Notes: generated by a model from the letters alone, not told the origin. DNA of 52,479 nucleotides from Novosphingobium acidiphilum DSM 19966 (GCF_000429005.1 NZ_AUBA01000022.1:1-52479), one strand, 5' to 3'. Positions 17,020 to 27,534 are shown, counted from the stretch's first letter. A program made the numbers and translations.

Positions 17020-19730
17020 CCCAGTCGCGCCAACGCCGCCGCCAGGCGCGCCGCCTCGGCGGTGTGGTGCGCGTGATCGGCGCGCGCCTTGTCGACGGCT
17101 TCGGGCTTGGCGCGTTCGACAAAGCTGGCGTTGTTCAGCCGGCCTGCAAGCGCACCCGCCTCTTTCTCGGCCGTCGCCAGCGCCTTTTCCAGCCGCGCAC
17201 GTTCCGCGCCGATGTCGATCAGGCCTTCCAGCGGCACGATCAGCGTGGCATCGCCTGCGCCCACCTGCATGGCCGCGCCCGCAGGGGCCGGGGCAAAATG
17301 GATCGCCGACAGCCGCGCCAGCCGGTCGATGGCCGCACCATTGCCTGCGATCACCGCGCGCGTGGCATCGCTCGGTTCGGGCAGCCACGCCTCAAGCTTG
17401 GCACCGGGCGCCAGGCCCAGTTCGTTGCGCGCCGTGCGCAGCCCCGACACCAGCGCGATCAGCCATTCGACTTCGGCCTTGGCCGCTGCATCCACTGCTG
17501 CGCCCGGCTGCGGCCAGCGGGCCAGGATCAGGTCGGCTTCGCGCGGGTGGGTGGGGCTGGCCAACGCATGCCACAGCTCCTCGGTTACGAACGGCATGAA
17601 CGGGTGGAGCATGACCAGGATCTGATCGAGCACCCAGCCGGCCACCGCGCGGGTTTCGTCATCAAAGTTGCCTTTGATGAATTCGATGTACCAGTCGCAG
17701 AACGCGCCCCAGGCAAATTGGTAGACCACGTTGGCGGCCGCGTCGAAGCGCAGATCGGCCATCGCCTGGTCGAGCGTGCCAAGCGTCTCGACCACTTCGC
17801 CGATGATCCAGCGATTGACCGCGTGGGTGGCAACCGGCGCGGTGATCGACGTCGATGCGCCGATCCCGTTGGCCTGGCAGAACCGCGCCGCGTTCCACAG
17901 CTTGGTCGCGAAATTGCGATAACCCTCGACGCGGCGTTCATCCATTTTCACGTCGCGGCCCTGGCTTTCCATCGCGCACATGAAAAACCGCAAGGCATCG
18001 GCGCCATACTGATCGATCAGCACCAGCGGATCGACCACATTGCCCTTCGATTTCGACATCTTCTGCCCGTCGGCAGCGCGCACCAGGCCGTGCAGGTACA
18101 GCCGTCGCCATGGCACTTCGCCCATGAACTGCAACCCCTGCATCGCCATGCGCGCATCCCAGAAGAACAGGATGTCAAAGCCCGAGATCAGCAGATCGTT
18201 GGGATAGTGGCGTTTGACCATGGCATCGTCGTCGGGCCAGCCGAGCGTCGCAAACGGCCACAGCGCCGAAGAAAACCACGTGTCGAGCACGTCCTCGTCG
18301 CGTGTCAGGGCAACGCCTGCGCCGGCCTGGGCCTGGGCTGCCGCTTCATCGTGCGCAACATAGGCCTTGCCCTCGGCATCATACCAGGCCGGGATACGGT
18401 GGCCCCACCACAGCTGGCGCGACACGCACCACGGCTGGATATTGTCCATCCAGTTGAAAAAGGTCTTTTCCCAGGTCTTGGGCACGATCTCGATCGCGCC
18501 CGATCGCACCGCCGCGATCGGCTTGCTGGCCAAGGCCGCCGCATCGACATACCACTGATCGGTCAGCCAGGGTTCGATCACCACCCCGCCGCGATCGCCG
18601 AACGGGGTCTGGATCGTGCGTGGTTCGCAGTCGTGTTCCGCCCCGTCCTTGTCGACATGGGGGACGAGCAACCCTGCGTCCTTCATCGCCGCGACGATCA
18701 TCTGGCGCGCAACGAAGCGGTCCTGTCCCAGAAACTGCGGCGGCACCAGCCCGTCGGCGGTCTGCACCACCTGCGCCTGGGCGTCGAACATGTTAAGCAT
18801 GTCCGCAGGCTTGATCCCGGCGCGCTTGCCAACTTCAAAGTCGTTGAAATCATGGCCGGGCGTGATCTTGACCGCGCCCGAGCCCAGTTCGGGATCGGCG
18901 TGTTCGTCGGCGACAATGCGCAGGCGCCGGCCGGTCAGCGGCTGTTCGAGGAACGCGCCGATCACGCTGGCATAGCGCGCATCGTCCGGATGCACCGCCA
19001 CAACCATGTCGGCCAGCATCGTTTCGGGCCGCGTGGTTGCCACCTCGATGAAATCGAGCCCGTCGGTGCGCGTCACGCCATCGGCCAGCGGATAGCGGAA
19101 CCGCCAGAAGCCGCCCTTGATCTCCTGCGTTTCGACCTCAAGGTCTGAAATCGCGGTTTTCAGGCGCGGGTCCCAGTTGACCAGTCGCTTGTCGCGATAA
19201 ATCAAGCCCTGGTTGAAAAGATCGACGAACACCTTGACCACCGCGCGGGTGAAATGAGGGTCCATGGTGAACTGTTCACGGCTCCAATCCATCGAACAGC
19301 CCAGCCGACGCAACTGGCGCGTGATCGTGCCGCCGCTTTGCGCCTTCCAGTCCCACACTTTGTCGACAAAGGTTTCGCGGGTGTAATTGGTGCGCTTGTC
19401 CTGCTGCGCCTCGAGTTGGCGTTCGACCACCATCTGCGTGGCGATGCCGGCATGGTCGGTGCCGACCACCCACAACGCATCCTTGCCGCGCAGGCGTTCA
19501 TAGCGGATCACCACATCCTGCAGCGTGTTGTCCAGCGCATGGCCGATGTGCAGGCTGCCGGTCACATTGGGCGGCGGATTGACGATGGTAAACGGCACGG
19601 CATCGGGGCGCGCGGGGCGAAACGCGCCGGTGCTTTCCCAATGCTGGTACCATCGTGCCTCGATTCCGGCCGGCTCAAAGGTCTTGGCCAGGGTCTGCGG
19701 GGCGGTTGCGGGTTCTGCTGTTTCGGTCAT
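17016..19730 (-). CDS. valS: Valyl-tRNA synthetase
   Basis: ValS charges tRNA-Val. The 904-aa class I synthetase shows the N-terminal FTIVNPPPNVTGSLHIGHAL with HIGH at 61-64, the catalytic KMSKSKGNVVDP near residue 557, an editing CP1 domain between them, the anticodon-binding helical domain, and a C-terminal coiled coil (about 840-904) typical of ValS. The ATG at 19730 is used because family similarity begins about ten residues later; a longer open frame upstream has no family sequence. Confidence 0.98.
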   Translation of the reverse strand: MTETAEPATAPQTLAKTFEPAGIEARWYQHWESTGAFRPARPDAVPFTIVNPPPNVTGSLHIGHALDNTLQDVVIRYERLRGKDALWVVGTDHAGIATQMVVERQLEAQQDKRTNYTRETFVDKVWDWKAQSGGTITRQLRRLGCSMDWSREQFTMDPHFTRAVVKVFVDLFNQGLIYRDKRLVNWDPRLKTAISDLEVETQEIKGGFWRFRYPLADGVTRTDGLDFIEVATTRPETMLADMVVAVHPDDARYASVIGAFLEQPLTGRRLRIVADEHADPELGSGAVKITPGHDFNDFEVGKRAGIKPADMLNMFDAQAQVVQTADGLVPPQFLGQDRFVARQMIVAAMKDAGLLVPHVDKDGAEHDCEPRTIQTPFGDRGGVVIEPWLTDQWYVDAAALASKPIAAVRSGAIEIVPKTWEKTFFNWMDNIQPWCVSRQLWWGHRIPAWYDAEGKAYVAHDEAAAQAQAGAGVALTRDEDVLDTWFSSALWPFATLGWPDDDAMVKRHYPNDLLISGFDILFFWDARMAMQGLQFMGEVPWRRLYLHGLVRAADGQKMSKSKGNVVDPLVLIDQYGADALRFFMCAMESQGRDVKMDERRVEGYRNFATKLWNAARFCQANGIGASTSITAPVATHAVNRWIIGEVVETLGTLDQAMADLRFDAAANVVYQFAWGAFCDWYIEFIKGNFDDETRAVAGWVLDQILVMLHPFMPFVTEELWHALASPTHPREADLILARWPQPGAAVDAAAKAEVEWLIALVSGLRTARNELGLAPGAKLEAWLPEPSDATRAVIAGNGAAIDRLARLSAIHFAPAPAGAAMQVGAGDATLIVPLEGLIDIGAERARLEKALATAEKEAGALAGRLNNASFVERAKPEAVDKARADHAHHTAEAARLAAALARLG

Positions 19731-19824
19731 GACCGCGCCGCCTTGCCATCCCGGGACGTTGCCTGCAACCTTGTGCGCGTCAGGTGCTTGCCGCTGCGCC
19801 CGATTTACCGCATGACAGGCAGTG

Positions 19825-20937
19825 ATGAGCACCAAGCCCGATTTCACGCTGACCCCCGGTGAGGGTGGTGACACGCTGGTGCTGACAGGCGCGATGCTGG
19901 TGTCGACACTGGGGGCGCTCGATGTGCGACTGCGCGCGATCACCACGCCGATTGCGCAGATCGATCTGGCGGGTGTCGACGCCATCGATACCGTGGGTGC
20001 GTGGATATGTTGCCGCCTGTCACGCGACACCGGTGCTGCGATCGTTCATGCAGGCGACGGCGCGCAACGCCTGATCGACGCGCTGCACAGGGTTGATGAC
20101 GGCCACGAGGCGCAAACCGTGCGGTTGTTGCCGGTGTGGCTGCGCGTTCCGGCCAACACCGGGGATACGGTCGTCGGGCTGTTGTCGGGTGCGGTCAGGG
20201 TGCTGGGCTTTGTCGGGCAGATGGTGATCGCGGCGGGCACGCTGCTGCGCCATCCCTCGCGAATCCGGGGCAAGGCGCTGACTCACCAGATGGAGCTGGT
20301 CGGGGTCAACGCGCTGGGCATCATCGGATTGATGAGCTTTCTCGTCGGTATCGTGATCGCCCAGCAAGGCGCCGTGGAACTGCAGCAGTTCGGCGCAGAG
20401 GTCTATACGATAAACCTGGTCGGGCGGCTGACTTTGCGGGAACTGGGTATCCTGATGACCGCGATCATGGTCGCGGGCCGTTCGGGTTCGGCCTTTGCCG
20501 CGGAACTGGGCACGATGAAGCTGACCGAAGAGGTCGATGCCATGCGCACCATCGGGGTGGCCCCGATGGAGGCGCTGGTGCTGCCGCGCGTGGTGGCGAC
20601 TGTGGTGATGATGCCGTTGCTGGGGGTCTACTCGGCGGTGATGGGCATTATCGGCGGGGCATTTCTGGGGCAGGTGTCGCTGGGCATCCCGTTTTTCACG
20701 TTCCTGACCCGCATCCGGCTCGTGGTGCCCACCTATGACGTGTGGGTCGGCCTGATCAAGGGGCCGGTGTTCGGCCTGATCGTCGCGCTGGCGGGGTGTT
20801 ACCAGGGCATGCAGGTCAAGGCCAATGCCGAAGAAGTGGGCACGCGCACGACCGCAGCGGTGGTCTTCGCAATCTTTACGGTGATCGTGCTCGATGCCTT
20901 TTTTGCGGTGTTCTTCACCGAAGTGGGTTGGGGATGA
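19825..20937 (+). CDS. mlaE: MlaE-family ABC permease with N-terminal STAS domain
   Basis: The 370-aa protein joins a MlaB-like STAS domain (about residues 10-95, including IDLAGVDAIDTVGAWICC) to a MlaE/YrbE permease (about 125-370). The permease motifs VNALGIIGLMSFLVGIV, ELGILMTAIMVAGRSGSAF, ELGTMKLTEEVDAM and LGVYSAVMGIIGG are all present. With MlaF and MlaD it should move phospholipids between inner membrane and periplasm. GTG at 19822 and ATG at 19825 are adjacent; ATG is preferred. It is first in a four-gene operon with ATGA overlap to mlaF. Confidence 0.93.
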   Translation: MSTKPDFTLTPGEGGDTLVLTGAMLVSTLGALDVRLRAITTPIAQIDLAGVDAIDTVGAWICCRLSRDTGAAIVHAGDGAQRLIDALHRVDDGHEAQTVRLLPVWLRVPANTGDTVVGLLSGAVRVLGFVGQMVIAAGTLLRHPSRIRGKALTHQMELVGVNALGIIGLMSFLVGIVIAQQGAVELQQFGAEVYTINLVGRLTLRELGILMTAIMVAGRSGSAFAAELGTMKLTEEVDAMRTIGVAPMEALVLPRVVATVVMMPLLGVYSAVMGIIGGAFLGQVSLGIPFFTFLTRIRLVVPTYDVWVGLIKGPVFGLIVALAGCYQGMQVKANAEEVGTRTTAAVVFAIFTVIVLDAFFAVFFTEVGWG

Positions 20938-21782
20938 CCGCGTCCGAGATCGACACTCCGCCCGCCGAACCCACCGATGCTGCGGCCTCGCCCGACGATT
21001 GTCTGATCCGCGTGCGGGGGCTTCGCAACGAATTCGGGTCCTATGTCGTGCACGACAATCTTGATCTGGATGTCCGGCGCGGCGAAATCATCGGCGTGGT
21101 CGGGGGTTCGGGTACCGGCAAATCGGTGCTGATGCGATCGATCATCGGACTGCAGATCCCCGACGCCGGCACGATCGAGGTGCTGGGCCAATCGATCACC
21201 GCGGTGCGCGACGATGCCGATATCGCGATCCGTTCGCATTGGGGCGTGCTGTTTCAGGGAGGGGCGCTGTTTTCGACATTGACCGTGGCGGAAAACGTCG
21301 AAGTGCCGTTGCGCGAATTCTATCCCGAGATATCCGAAGAGCTGCTGGCAGAAATTGCGCATTTCAAGGTTCTGCTGACCGGATTGCCGGGTGATGCCAC
21401 GTTGAAATATCCGTCCGAACTGTCGGGCGGGATGCGCAAGCGCGCCGGTCTTGCGCGCGCGCTGGCGCTTGACCCGGAACTGCTGTTTCTGGATGAACCC
21501 ACCGCGGGGCTCGATCCCATCGGCGCGGCGGCATTCGATCAGCTGATCAAGGGGTTGCAGCAGACTTTGGGGCTGACCGTGTTTCTGATCACGCACGATC
21601 TCGACACTTTGCACGAAATCTGCGACCGGGTGGCGGTGCTGGCGGACAGGCAGGTGATTGCGGTGGGTACGATCCCCGAATTGCTGGCGCTCGACCATCC
21701 GTGGATTCAGGAATACTTCAACGGACCACGCGGGCGCGCTGCAACCGCGGCGTGGCACAGGGCTTCGGAAAGGACGGCGTAG
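20934..21782 (+). CDS. mlaF: MlaF-type ABC transporter ATPase
   Basis: This 282-aa ATPase powers the MlaE permease. It has Walker A GGSGTGKSV, Q-loop VLFQGGALFSTLTVAENV, signature LSGGMRKRAGLARAL, Walker B LLFLDEPTAGLDP and H-loop ITHD. The sequence RNEFGSYVVHDNLDLDVRRGE replaces the common phrase ahead of Walker A. Its ATG overlaps the mlaE stop. The N-terminal about 20 residues are poorly conserved. Confidence 0.95.
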   Translation: MTASEIDTPPAEPTDAAASPDDCLIRVRGLRNEFGSYVVHDNLDLDVRRGEIIGVVGGSGTGKSVLMRSIIGLQIPDAGTIEVLGQSITAVRDDADIAIRSHWGVLFQGGALFSTLTVAENVEVPLREFYPEISEELLAEIAHFKVLLTGLPGDATLKYPSELSGGMRKRAGLARALALDPELLFLDEPTAGLDPIGAAAFDQLIKGLQQTLGLTVFLITHDLDTLHEICDRVAVLADRQVIAVGTIPELLALDHPWIQEYFNGPRGRAATAAWHRASERTA

Positions 21783-21787
21783 ACACG

Positions 21788-22726
21788 ATGGAAACGCGCG
21801 CAAACCACGTCTGGGTCGGGGCGGTCACGCTGGCGCTGATGGCAGGGGTCGTGCTGCTGGTGGTGTGGATCGCGCGGATCAACCATCCCGAGCAGAATTT
21901 GTACGACATCTTTTTCAAGCAGTCGGTCGACGGAGTTGCGCGCGGTTCTGCGGTGTCGTTCTCGGGCGTGCCGGTGGGGCAGGTGGCCGAAATCGCGCTG
22001 TGGGAAAAAGACCCGCAATATGTGCGGGTGCGGATCCGCGTAAATCGCAGCGTGCCGATCCTGATCGGCACCACCGCCAGCCTCCAGGGCAGCTTTACCG
22101 GGGTTACCACGATCCAGCTCGCCGGTGCGATCAAGAACGCGCCACCGATCACGGCGCCGGGTCCGCTGGGTGTGCCGCAGATCCCGACCAAGGCCAGCGG
22201 GCTTGGTGAATTGCTGTCGAGCGCGCCGGTGCTGCTTGATCACCTGACCGAGCTCACCAACCGGTTGAGCGCGGTGCTGTCGGACAAGAACCAGAAGGAA
22301 CTGTCGAACATTCTGGCCAACACCGACCGGCTGACCAACAGCCTGGCTTCGGCAGGACCCGAGGTGAAAGCCACGCTGACCGAATTGCAGGGCACGATCC
22401 GGCAGGCGAACTACACGCTTGCCAGCTTTGAAAAGCTGTCGGATTCGGCCAACCTTGCTTTGAACGACGATCACCAGGGCCTGATCAGGCAAATGCACGA
22501 CACGCTGACATCGGCCAAGGCAGCAGCGGATTCGCTGAAAACCCTGGCCGACGACACGCGCCCCGGCATGCGCCAGCTGAACGATCGCACGCTGCCCGCG
22601 GCCGAAAACGCGATCCGCGATCTGGCCCAGACGACAAAGGCCTTGCGCGAATTGACCGACCAGATGAAGGATCGTGGCATCGGCACCTTGATCGGTGGCC
22701 CGCAATTGCCGGATTACAAGCAATGA
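21788..22726 (+). CDS. MlaD/MCE-domain lipid transport protein
   Basis: The 312-aa protein has one N-terminal membrane segment (about residues 8-28), a single MCE domain (about 38-118; SVDGVARGSAVSFSGVPVGQV and TTASLQGSFTGVTTIQL) and a long helical C-terminal region (about 130-300) that could form a periplasmic needle or tunnel. It belongs to the MlaD group but is longer than E. coli MlaD (183 aa). It starts five bases after mlaF and its stop overlaps the next start. Confidence 0.9.
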   Translation: METRANHVWVGAVTLALMAGVVLLVVWIARINHPEQNLYDIFFKQSVDGVARGSAVSFSGVPVGQVAEIALWEKDPQYVRVRIRVNRSVPILIGTTASLQGSFTGVTTIQLAGAIKNAPPITAPGPLGVPQIPTKASGLGELLSSAPVLLDHLTELTNRLSAVLSDKNQKELSNILANTDRLTNSLASAGPEVKATLTELQGTIRQANYTLASFEKLSDSANLALNDDHQGLIRQMHDTLTSAKAAADSLKTLADDTRPGMRQLNDRTLPAAENAIRDLAQTTKALRELTDQMKDRGIGTLIGGPQLPDYKQ

Positions 22727-23340
22727 GGGGCCCGACACCAATGTCGTATCACGCCATGCCAACGCGCGCCTTGCTGCCCCTGTTGCTGATCCCGCTGCTG
22801 GGCGGATGCATCAACCTGGGGCTGGGCAATGCCAAAGTGCCCCCGGCGCTGCTGACCCTGACGCCGCAGGCCAGACCTGTCGATGGCAGCACCACCAGCG
22901 GCCAGGCGCAATCCGCGCTGAGCGTGATCGAACCCGAAAGCGCTGCCGAACTGGCGGTGGTGCGCGTGGCGGTCAATGTCGATGCCTCGCGCGTGGCCTA
23001 TCTGAAAAAGGCGCAATGGGTCGAACGCCCCGCGCGGCTGTTTCAGCACCTTCTGGCAGAAACCTTGCGCGCGCAGGGCAAACAGCTGGTCACCGAGGGC
23101 GACAGGCTGACCCATGGTCCGATCCTGTCGGGCCGCCTGATCGATTGCGGGTATGATGCGCGATCGGCCTCGGCCGTGGTCCGGTTCGATGCCGTGCGGC
23201 ACAATCCTGACGGCACCGTCGATGTCCGCCGGTTCGAAGCGAGCGTGCCGCATATCGGGGCGCGGGTCGAAGACGTCGGCCCGGCGCTGAATCAAGCCGC
23301 CAATCAGGTGGCCAAGGCGGTTGCGGACTGGATCGGCTGA
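22723..23340 (+). CDS. ABC-type transport auxiliary lipoprotein (PqiC/DUF330-like)
   Basis: The 205-aa product has a lipoprotein signal (lipobox LGGC, Cys29 from this start) and resembles ABC_trans_aux/PqiC proteins, with LLTLTPQA early in the mature part and a C-terminal FEASVPHIGARVEDVGPALNQAANQV. PqiC-type lipoproteins sit in the outer membrane and dock MCE tunnels. The ATG overlaps the MCE gene stop; an internal ATG (MPTRALL) would give a shorter signal. It overlaps the convergent atp12 gene by 37 bases. Confidence 0.85.
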   Translation: MRGPTPMSYHAMPTRALLPLLLIPLLGGCINLGLGNAKVPPALLTLTPQARPVDGSTTSGQAQSALSVIEPESAAELAVVRVAVNVDASRVAYLKKAQWVERPARLFQHLLAETLRAQGKQLVTEGDRLTHGPILSGRLIDCGYDARSASAVVRFDAVRHNPDGTVDVRRFEASVPHIGARVEDVGPALNQAANQVAKAVADWIG

Positions 23341-24026
23341 ACCAACCGCGCAAACCGCGCCGCGGCCAGGAAATCGGCATGGCGTCGGGCGCGGCGGGCT
23401 TCGGCTTCGGGTTCTTTGCCCCATAGTTCGGCCTGCCACAGCTCCTCGAGATGGGCGGCGTTCCACAAAGTGTCGAGCGGCGCATCGGGTGCGATGGCGG
23501 TCAGGCCGATCACCAGTGACGCGGCAAGGCTGGTCAGCGTGTGCAGCGCGGCCAGCGCAAACGGATCATAGCCGGCCAGGTGTGCCGACAACGCGGCCAG
23601 CGTGGCATCGGGCTGCGCACGGTGCATCACGCCTGCCACGCGGATGAAACGCACGCCAAACCGCGTCTCGGCCGCGGCCAGCAGCGGTTCCCAATCGGCC
23701 TGTTGGCGCACGGCAAAGGGTTCGTCGGGAAATGCGCGATAACACAGCGTGTCGGTTTGCGCGAAGCCGCAAAGCGTGGTGCGCGTCGCCTCGGGGTCGG
23801 GCGCAACCACATCAAGCGTATAGTCGGCCAGATCGCGCATGACGAAGGCGCCGGTATCGATGTCTTCGCCCTGATCGGCCCATTCCGCGGCCATGGCATT
23901 GGCCAGCGCGGGCGTCGGCACGATCTGGGCCCGCCCGCCTTGCGTCCTGATGGCGCGGCCATCGAGCAGCACCTGCCAGCCAGCGCCGGCCTGCGCCACC
24001 GCTACGTCGCGATAAAACCGTTTCAT
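23304..24026 (-). CDS. ATP12-family F1-ATPase assembly chaperone
   Basis: ATP12 chaperones bind the F1 alpha subunit during ATP synthase assembly in mitochondria and Alphaproteobacteria. The 240-aa protein begins MKRFYRDVAV, then DGRAIRTQGGRAQIVPTPALANAMAAEW, which is the strongest family signature, followed by DTLCYRAFPDEP and LTSLAASLVIGLTAIA. I chose the ATG at 24026 because it overlaps the upstream stop as ATGA; an ATG at 24041 would add five residues. The gene's tail overlaps the convergent lipoprotein gene by 37 bases. Confidence 0.92.
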   Translation of the reverse strand: MKRFYRDVAVAQAGAGWQVLLDGRAIRTQGGRAQIVPTPALANAMAAEWADQGEDIDTGAFVMRDLADYTLDVVAPDPEATRTTLCGFAQTDTLCYRAFPDEPFAVRQQADWEPLLAAAETRFGVRFIRVAGVMHRAQPDATLAALSAHLAGYDPFALAALHTLTSLAASLVIGLTAIAPDAPLDTLWNAAHLEELWQAELWGKEPEAEARRARRHADFLAAARFARLVQPIQSATALAT

Positions 24027-24241
24027 TGCCTGCTTTTCCATTTTCGCGCGAGGTGCCGCGGCAGCGCAAAGAACACCACCGCGCCGGCCACGATCATACC
24101 GTCACCCACCGCATCGGGCACAAAGGCCAAGGCGCGGATGCCGTGGCTCAGGATCACCACGCCGGCCAGCGCGATCAGTGCGCCGCACAGCCGGGCCAGT
24201 TGCAAGGCCATGAAACGCGGCAGTGCCGGATCGCGGCTCAT
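24023..24241 (-). CDS. Small two-span membrane protein of unknown function
   Basis: This 72-residue product has two hydrophobic stretches (about 14-33 and 44-61), separated by a short loop with a charged Arg/Asp, and ends in a basic RHLARKWKSRQ tail, predicting both ends in the cytoplasm. It overlaps both neighbours in ATGA fashion (gph stop and atp12 start), strong evidence that it is a real, coupled gene. I do not recognise the family. Confidence 0.72.
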   Translation of the reverse strand: MSRDPALPRFMALQLARLCGALIALAGVVILSHGIRALAFVPDAVGDGMIVAGAVVFFALPRHLARKWKSRQ

Positions 24242-24903
24242 GCCTCCAGCGCCTTGAGCAACAGGCGCAGTTCCCCGACCGATCCGGCCACGGCCTGTGC
24301 CCCTGCGGCAAACAGTTCGTCGCGCGGGTGATAACCCCAGTCCACGCCGATCGCGCAGACCCCGGCGTTGATCGCCATCGCCATGTCATACGCGGTGTCA
24401 CCGATCATCACCGTGGCCGCGCGGTCGGCGCCTGCTGCGGCAAGACAGGCCTCGATCATCGAAGGATCGGGTTTGGACGGATGCCGGTCGGCGGTTTGCA
24501 GCGATAGGAAATGCCCGGTCAGGCCATGGCGGTCCAGGCAATGGGCCAGGCCGCGGTCGCTTTTGCCCGTGGCCACGCCCAGCAACCAGCCCGCAGCATC
24601 CAGATCGGCGATCAGGGTGGCAATGCCATCGTACAACGGTTCTTCCAGCACGCCCGTGGCGCGGCGGGCGCGGAATGCATCCTTGTAGGCCTGGACCAGG
24701 CTGGCGCCGGTTTCGGCGTCGCAATCGGGGCTAAGCCTGCGGATCGCCTCGGCCAGCGACAGTCCGACAATCCTGCGGATCTGCGCGCGCGGCGGCGCGG
24801 GCAGGGCATGGGCGGCAAAGGCCGCTTCCATTGCCAAAGTGATGTCGGCCTGGCTGTCAACCAGTGTGCCGTCGCAATCGAAAATGGCAAGACGCAGCAC
24901 CAT
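24238..24903 (-). CDS. HAD-superfamily hydrolase, phosphoglycolate phosphatase-like
   Basis: The 221-aa protein has the HAD motif I DCDGTLVDS (nucleophile Asp9, Asp11), a helical cap, motif II VATGKS, motif III Lys in HPSKPDPSM and motif IV MIGDTAYDMAMAINAG. It groups with Gph/PGP-like hydrolases that remove phosphate from small metabolites such as 2-phosphoglycolate; exact substrate is not readable. Starts within the paiB-like stop (TGATG). Confidence 0.88.
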   Translation of the reverse strand: MVLRLAIFDCDGTLVDSQADITLAMEAAFAAHALPAPPRAQIRRIVGLSLAEAIRRLSPDCDAETGASLVQAYKDAFRARRATGVLEEPLYDGIATLIADLDAAGWLLGVATGKSDRGLAHCLDRHGLTGHFLSLQTADRHPSKPDPSMIEACLAAAGADRAATVMIGDTAYDMAMAINAGVCAIGVDWGYHPRDELFAAGAQAVAGSVGELRLLLKALEA

Positions 24904-25529
24904 CAGCGATCCCCGTCCTTGACCAGCCCACGCATCAGCGCGGCAATCGCCGCCTGGCCACTGGCTTCAAGCCCGTCGATCACCCGCGCCCGTTCCTCGG
25001 CACGCTTGTTCTGCGACAGCTTCAACGTGGGGCGCCACGCGACAACGTCGATGTCGAACCCGACGATGGCATCCATCAATCGCGACATCGTTGTCCGGGT
25101 GACTTTGTCCATGGTCCAGGCCGGCCCGTCGATCCGCGCTTCGTTCTGCGCCGACAGGGCGGCCAGCAGGTCGGTCAGCCCGTCGCGATCGAGCCGCCGC
25201 ACCCGACCTTCGCATTCGAGCGCAAGATAGTTCCAGGTCGGCACCTGGTCGGCGTCCTGGTACCACCGTGGCGAGACATAGCCATCGGGACCGTTGACCA
25301 CGATCAACGCATTTGCGCCATCCAGGTGCTGCGTCAGGGCATTGCCGCGCGCCAGATGAAACCCCAGCCGGCCGCCGTCGCGCAGCAGCAACGGGGTGTG
25401 TGCGACGCGCGGGCCATCGGGCGTGGAGGCAAACACCATGCCGAACCCGACTTCGGCGATCAGGCTGGCATGGAGTGCGTCGGTCTGGTCCGCAGGGGCC
25501 TTGGCGCGAAAGGCGGGGTTGGGATGCAT
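24903..25529 (-). CDS. PaiB-like FMN-binding negative regulator family protein
   Basis: The 208-aa protein matches the FMN_bind_2/PaiB family: MHPNPAFRAK at the N-terminus, FASTPDGPRVAHTPLLL, FHLARGNAL, and the signature YVSPRWYQDADQVPTWNYLALEC. A C-terminal WTMDKVTRTTMSRLMDAIVGFDIDV follows. PaiB was described in Bacillus as part of a regulator of sporulation and degradative enzymes; in Proteobacteria the family probably has flavin-binding roles that are unknown. Seventeen bases separate it from the rluC-like stop. Confidence 0.88.
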   Translation of the reverse strand: MHPNPAFRAKAPADQTDALHASLIAEVGFGMVFASTPDGPRVAHTPLLLRDGGRLGFHLARGNALTQHLDGANALIVVNGPDGYVSPRWYQDADQVPTWNYLALECEGRVRRLDRDGLTDLLAALSAQNEARIDGPAWTMDKVTRTTMSRLMDAIVGFDIDVVAWRPTLKLSQNKRAEERARVIDGLEASGQAAIAALMRGLVKDGDR

Positions 25530-25545
25530 CGGCGCAAAACGCGGA

Positions 25546-26873
<1,328 letters not shown>

Positions 26874-26877
<4 letters not shown>

Positions 26878-27284
26878 GCCGCCACCCGCATCAGCGAAAG
26901 GCCGGCAAACAGCGCGCCAAACCCGGCGAGCAGCGACAGGCCGACATACAGCGCGGCCATGCCCAGCGCATCCCGTTCAACAAACAGCGCGAATTCCAGC
27001 GCGAACGAGGAGAAGGTGGTGAACCCGCCCAGCACGCCCACACCGAGCAGCAGCCGCCAGCTTTCGCCGCCGGCTGAATGGCGCGCCATCCACCCGACCA
27101 GCATGCCCATCAGCAACGATCCGGCAATATTGACGGTAAGCGTTGCCCAGGGAAAGGCGCTGGCCGCGATGGGGCCGATGAAAAAGGTCCAGGCACGCGC
27201 CGTCGCAAAGCGCAGCCATGACCCGAAAGCGCCGCCGCCGGTAACCAGCAGCGAGGCCGTGAGAAAAGAAGGTGGTGATTGCAT
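26874..27284 (-). CDS. crcB: Fluoride exporter CrcB/Fluc
   Basis: CrcB/Fluc proteins are dual-topology dimeric channels that let fluoride leave the cell. The 136-aa protein has four hydrophobic segments and the family motifs GGGAFGSWLRF (near residue 16), WATLTVNIAGSLLMG and GGFTTFSSFALE. Start is ambiguous between ATG 27284 and ATG 27296 (adding MDRP); neither has a clear ribosome binding site. I looked for a fluoride riboswitch upstream and did not see its conserved elements. First gene of a six-gene coupled chain. Confidence 0.93.
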
Positions 27285-27404
27285 GGGCCGGTCCATAGAG
27301 CATGCCGCGCAAAAGTGGTAAGCGGTTTTATTGCATCGGGGTCCAACAGCCTCGGCAGATGCTTGCGCAGCCCAGGTCAAAGTGATAATGGGCCTCCATT
27401 CTCA

Positions 27405-27439
27405 GCCGATCCCGTTCGGGAATCGGCCATTTTTGTTTT
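27405..27439 (+). terminator. Orphan intrinsic terminator or attenuator in the rpsU leader
   Basis: GCCGATCCCG (27405-27414) pairs with CGGGAATCGGC (27417-27427, one bulged A) across a two-base TT loop, followed by CATTTTTGTTTT. This is a strong plus-strand terminator shape, yet no plus-strand gene precedes it: the gene to the left, crcB, is on the minus strand. It lies about 100 bases before rpsU, so it could be an attenuator in that leader or the end of a small RNA. A weak GATAAT box sits at 27384-27389. Confidence 0.65.
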
Positions 27440-27534
27440 CTTTATCGGGTGTTCCCCCGGGTTCGTCTGCACCGTCAAAACTGGGTGCGGCATACGGGGT
27501 TCTGGCCTGTATCATTCGTGAGGTGTGGTTTTTT

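Noticed and set aside
17064..19148. Long plus-strand frame of about 690 residues opposite valS
   Set aside because: Antisense shadow of valS, with Arg/His/Gly-rich composition and no recognisable domain.
27297..27420. Fluoride riboswitch upstream of crcB
   Set aside because: I looked on the minus strand for the conserved GG-GAUGG and CUGAUG elements and did not find them.
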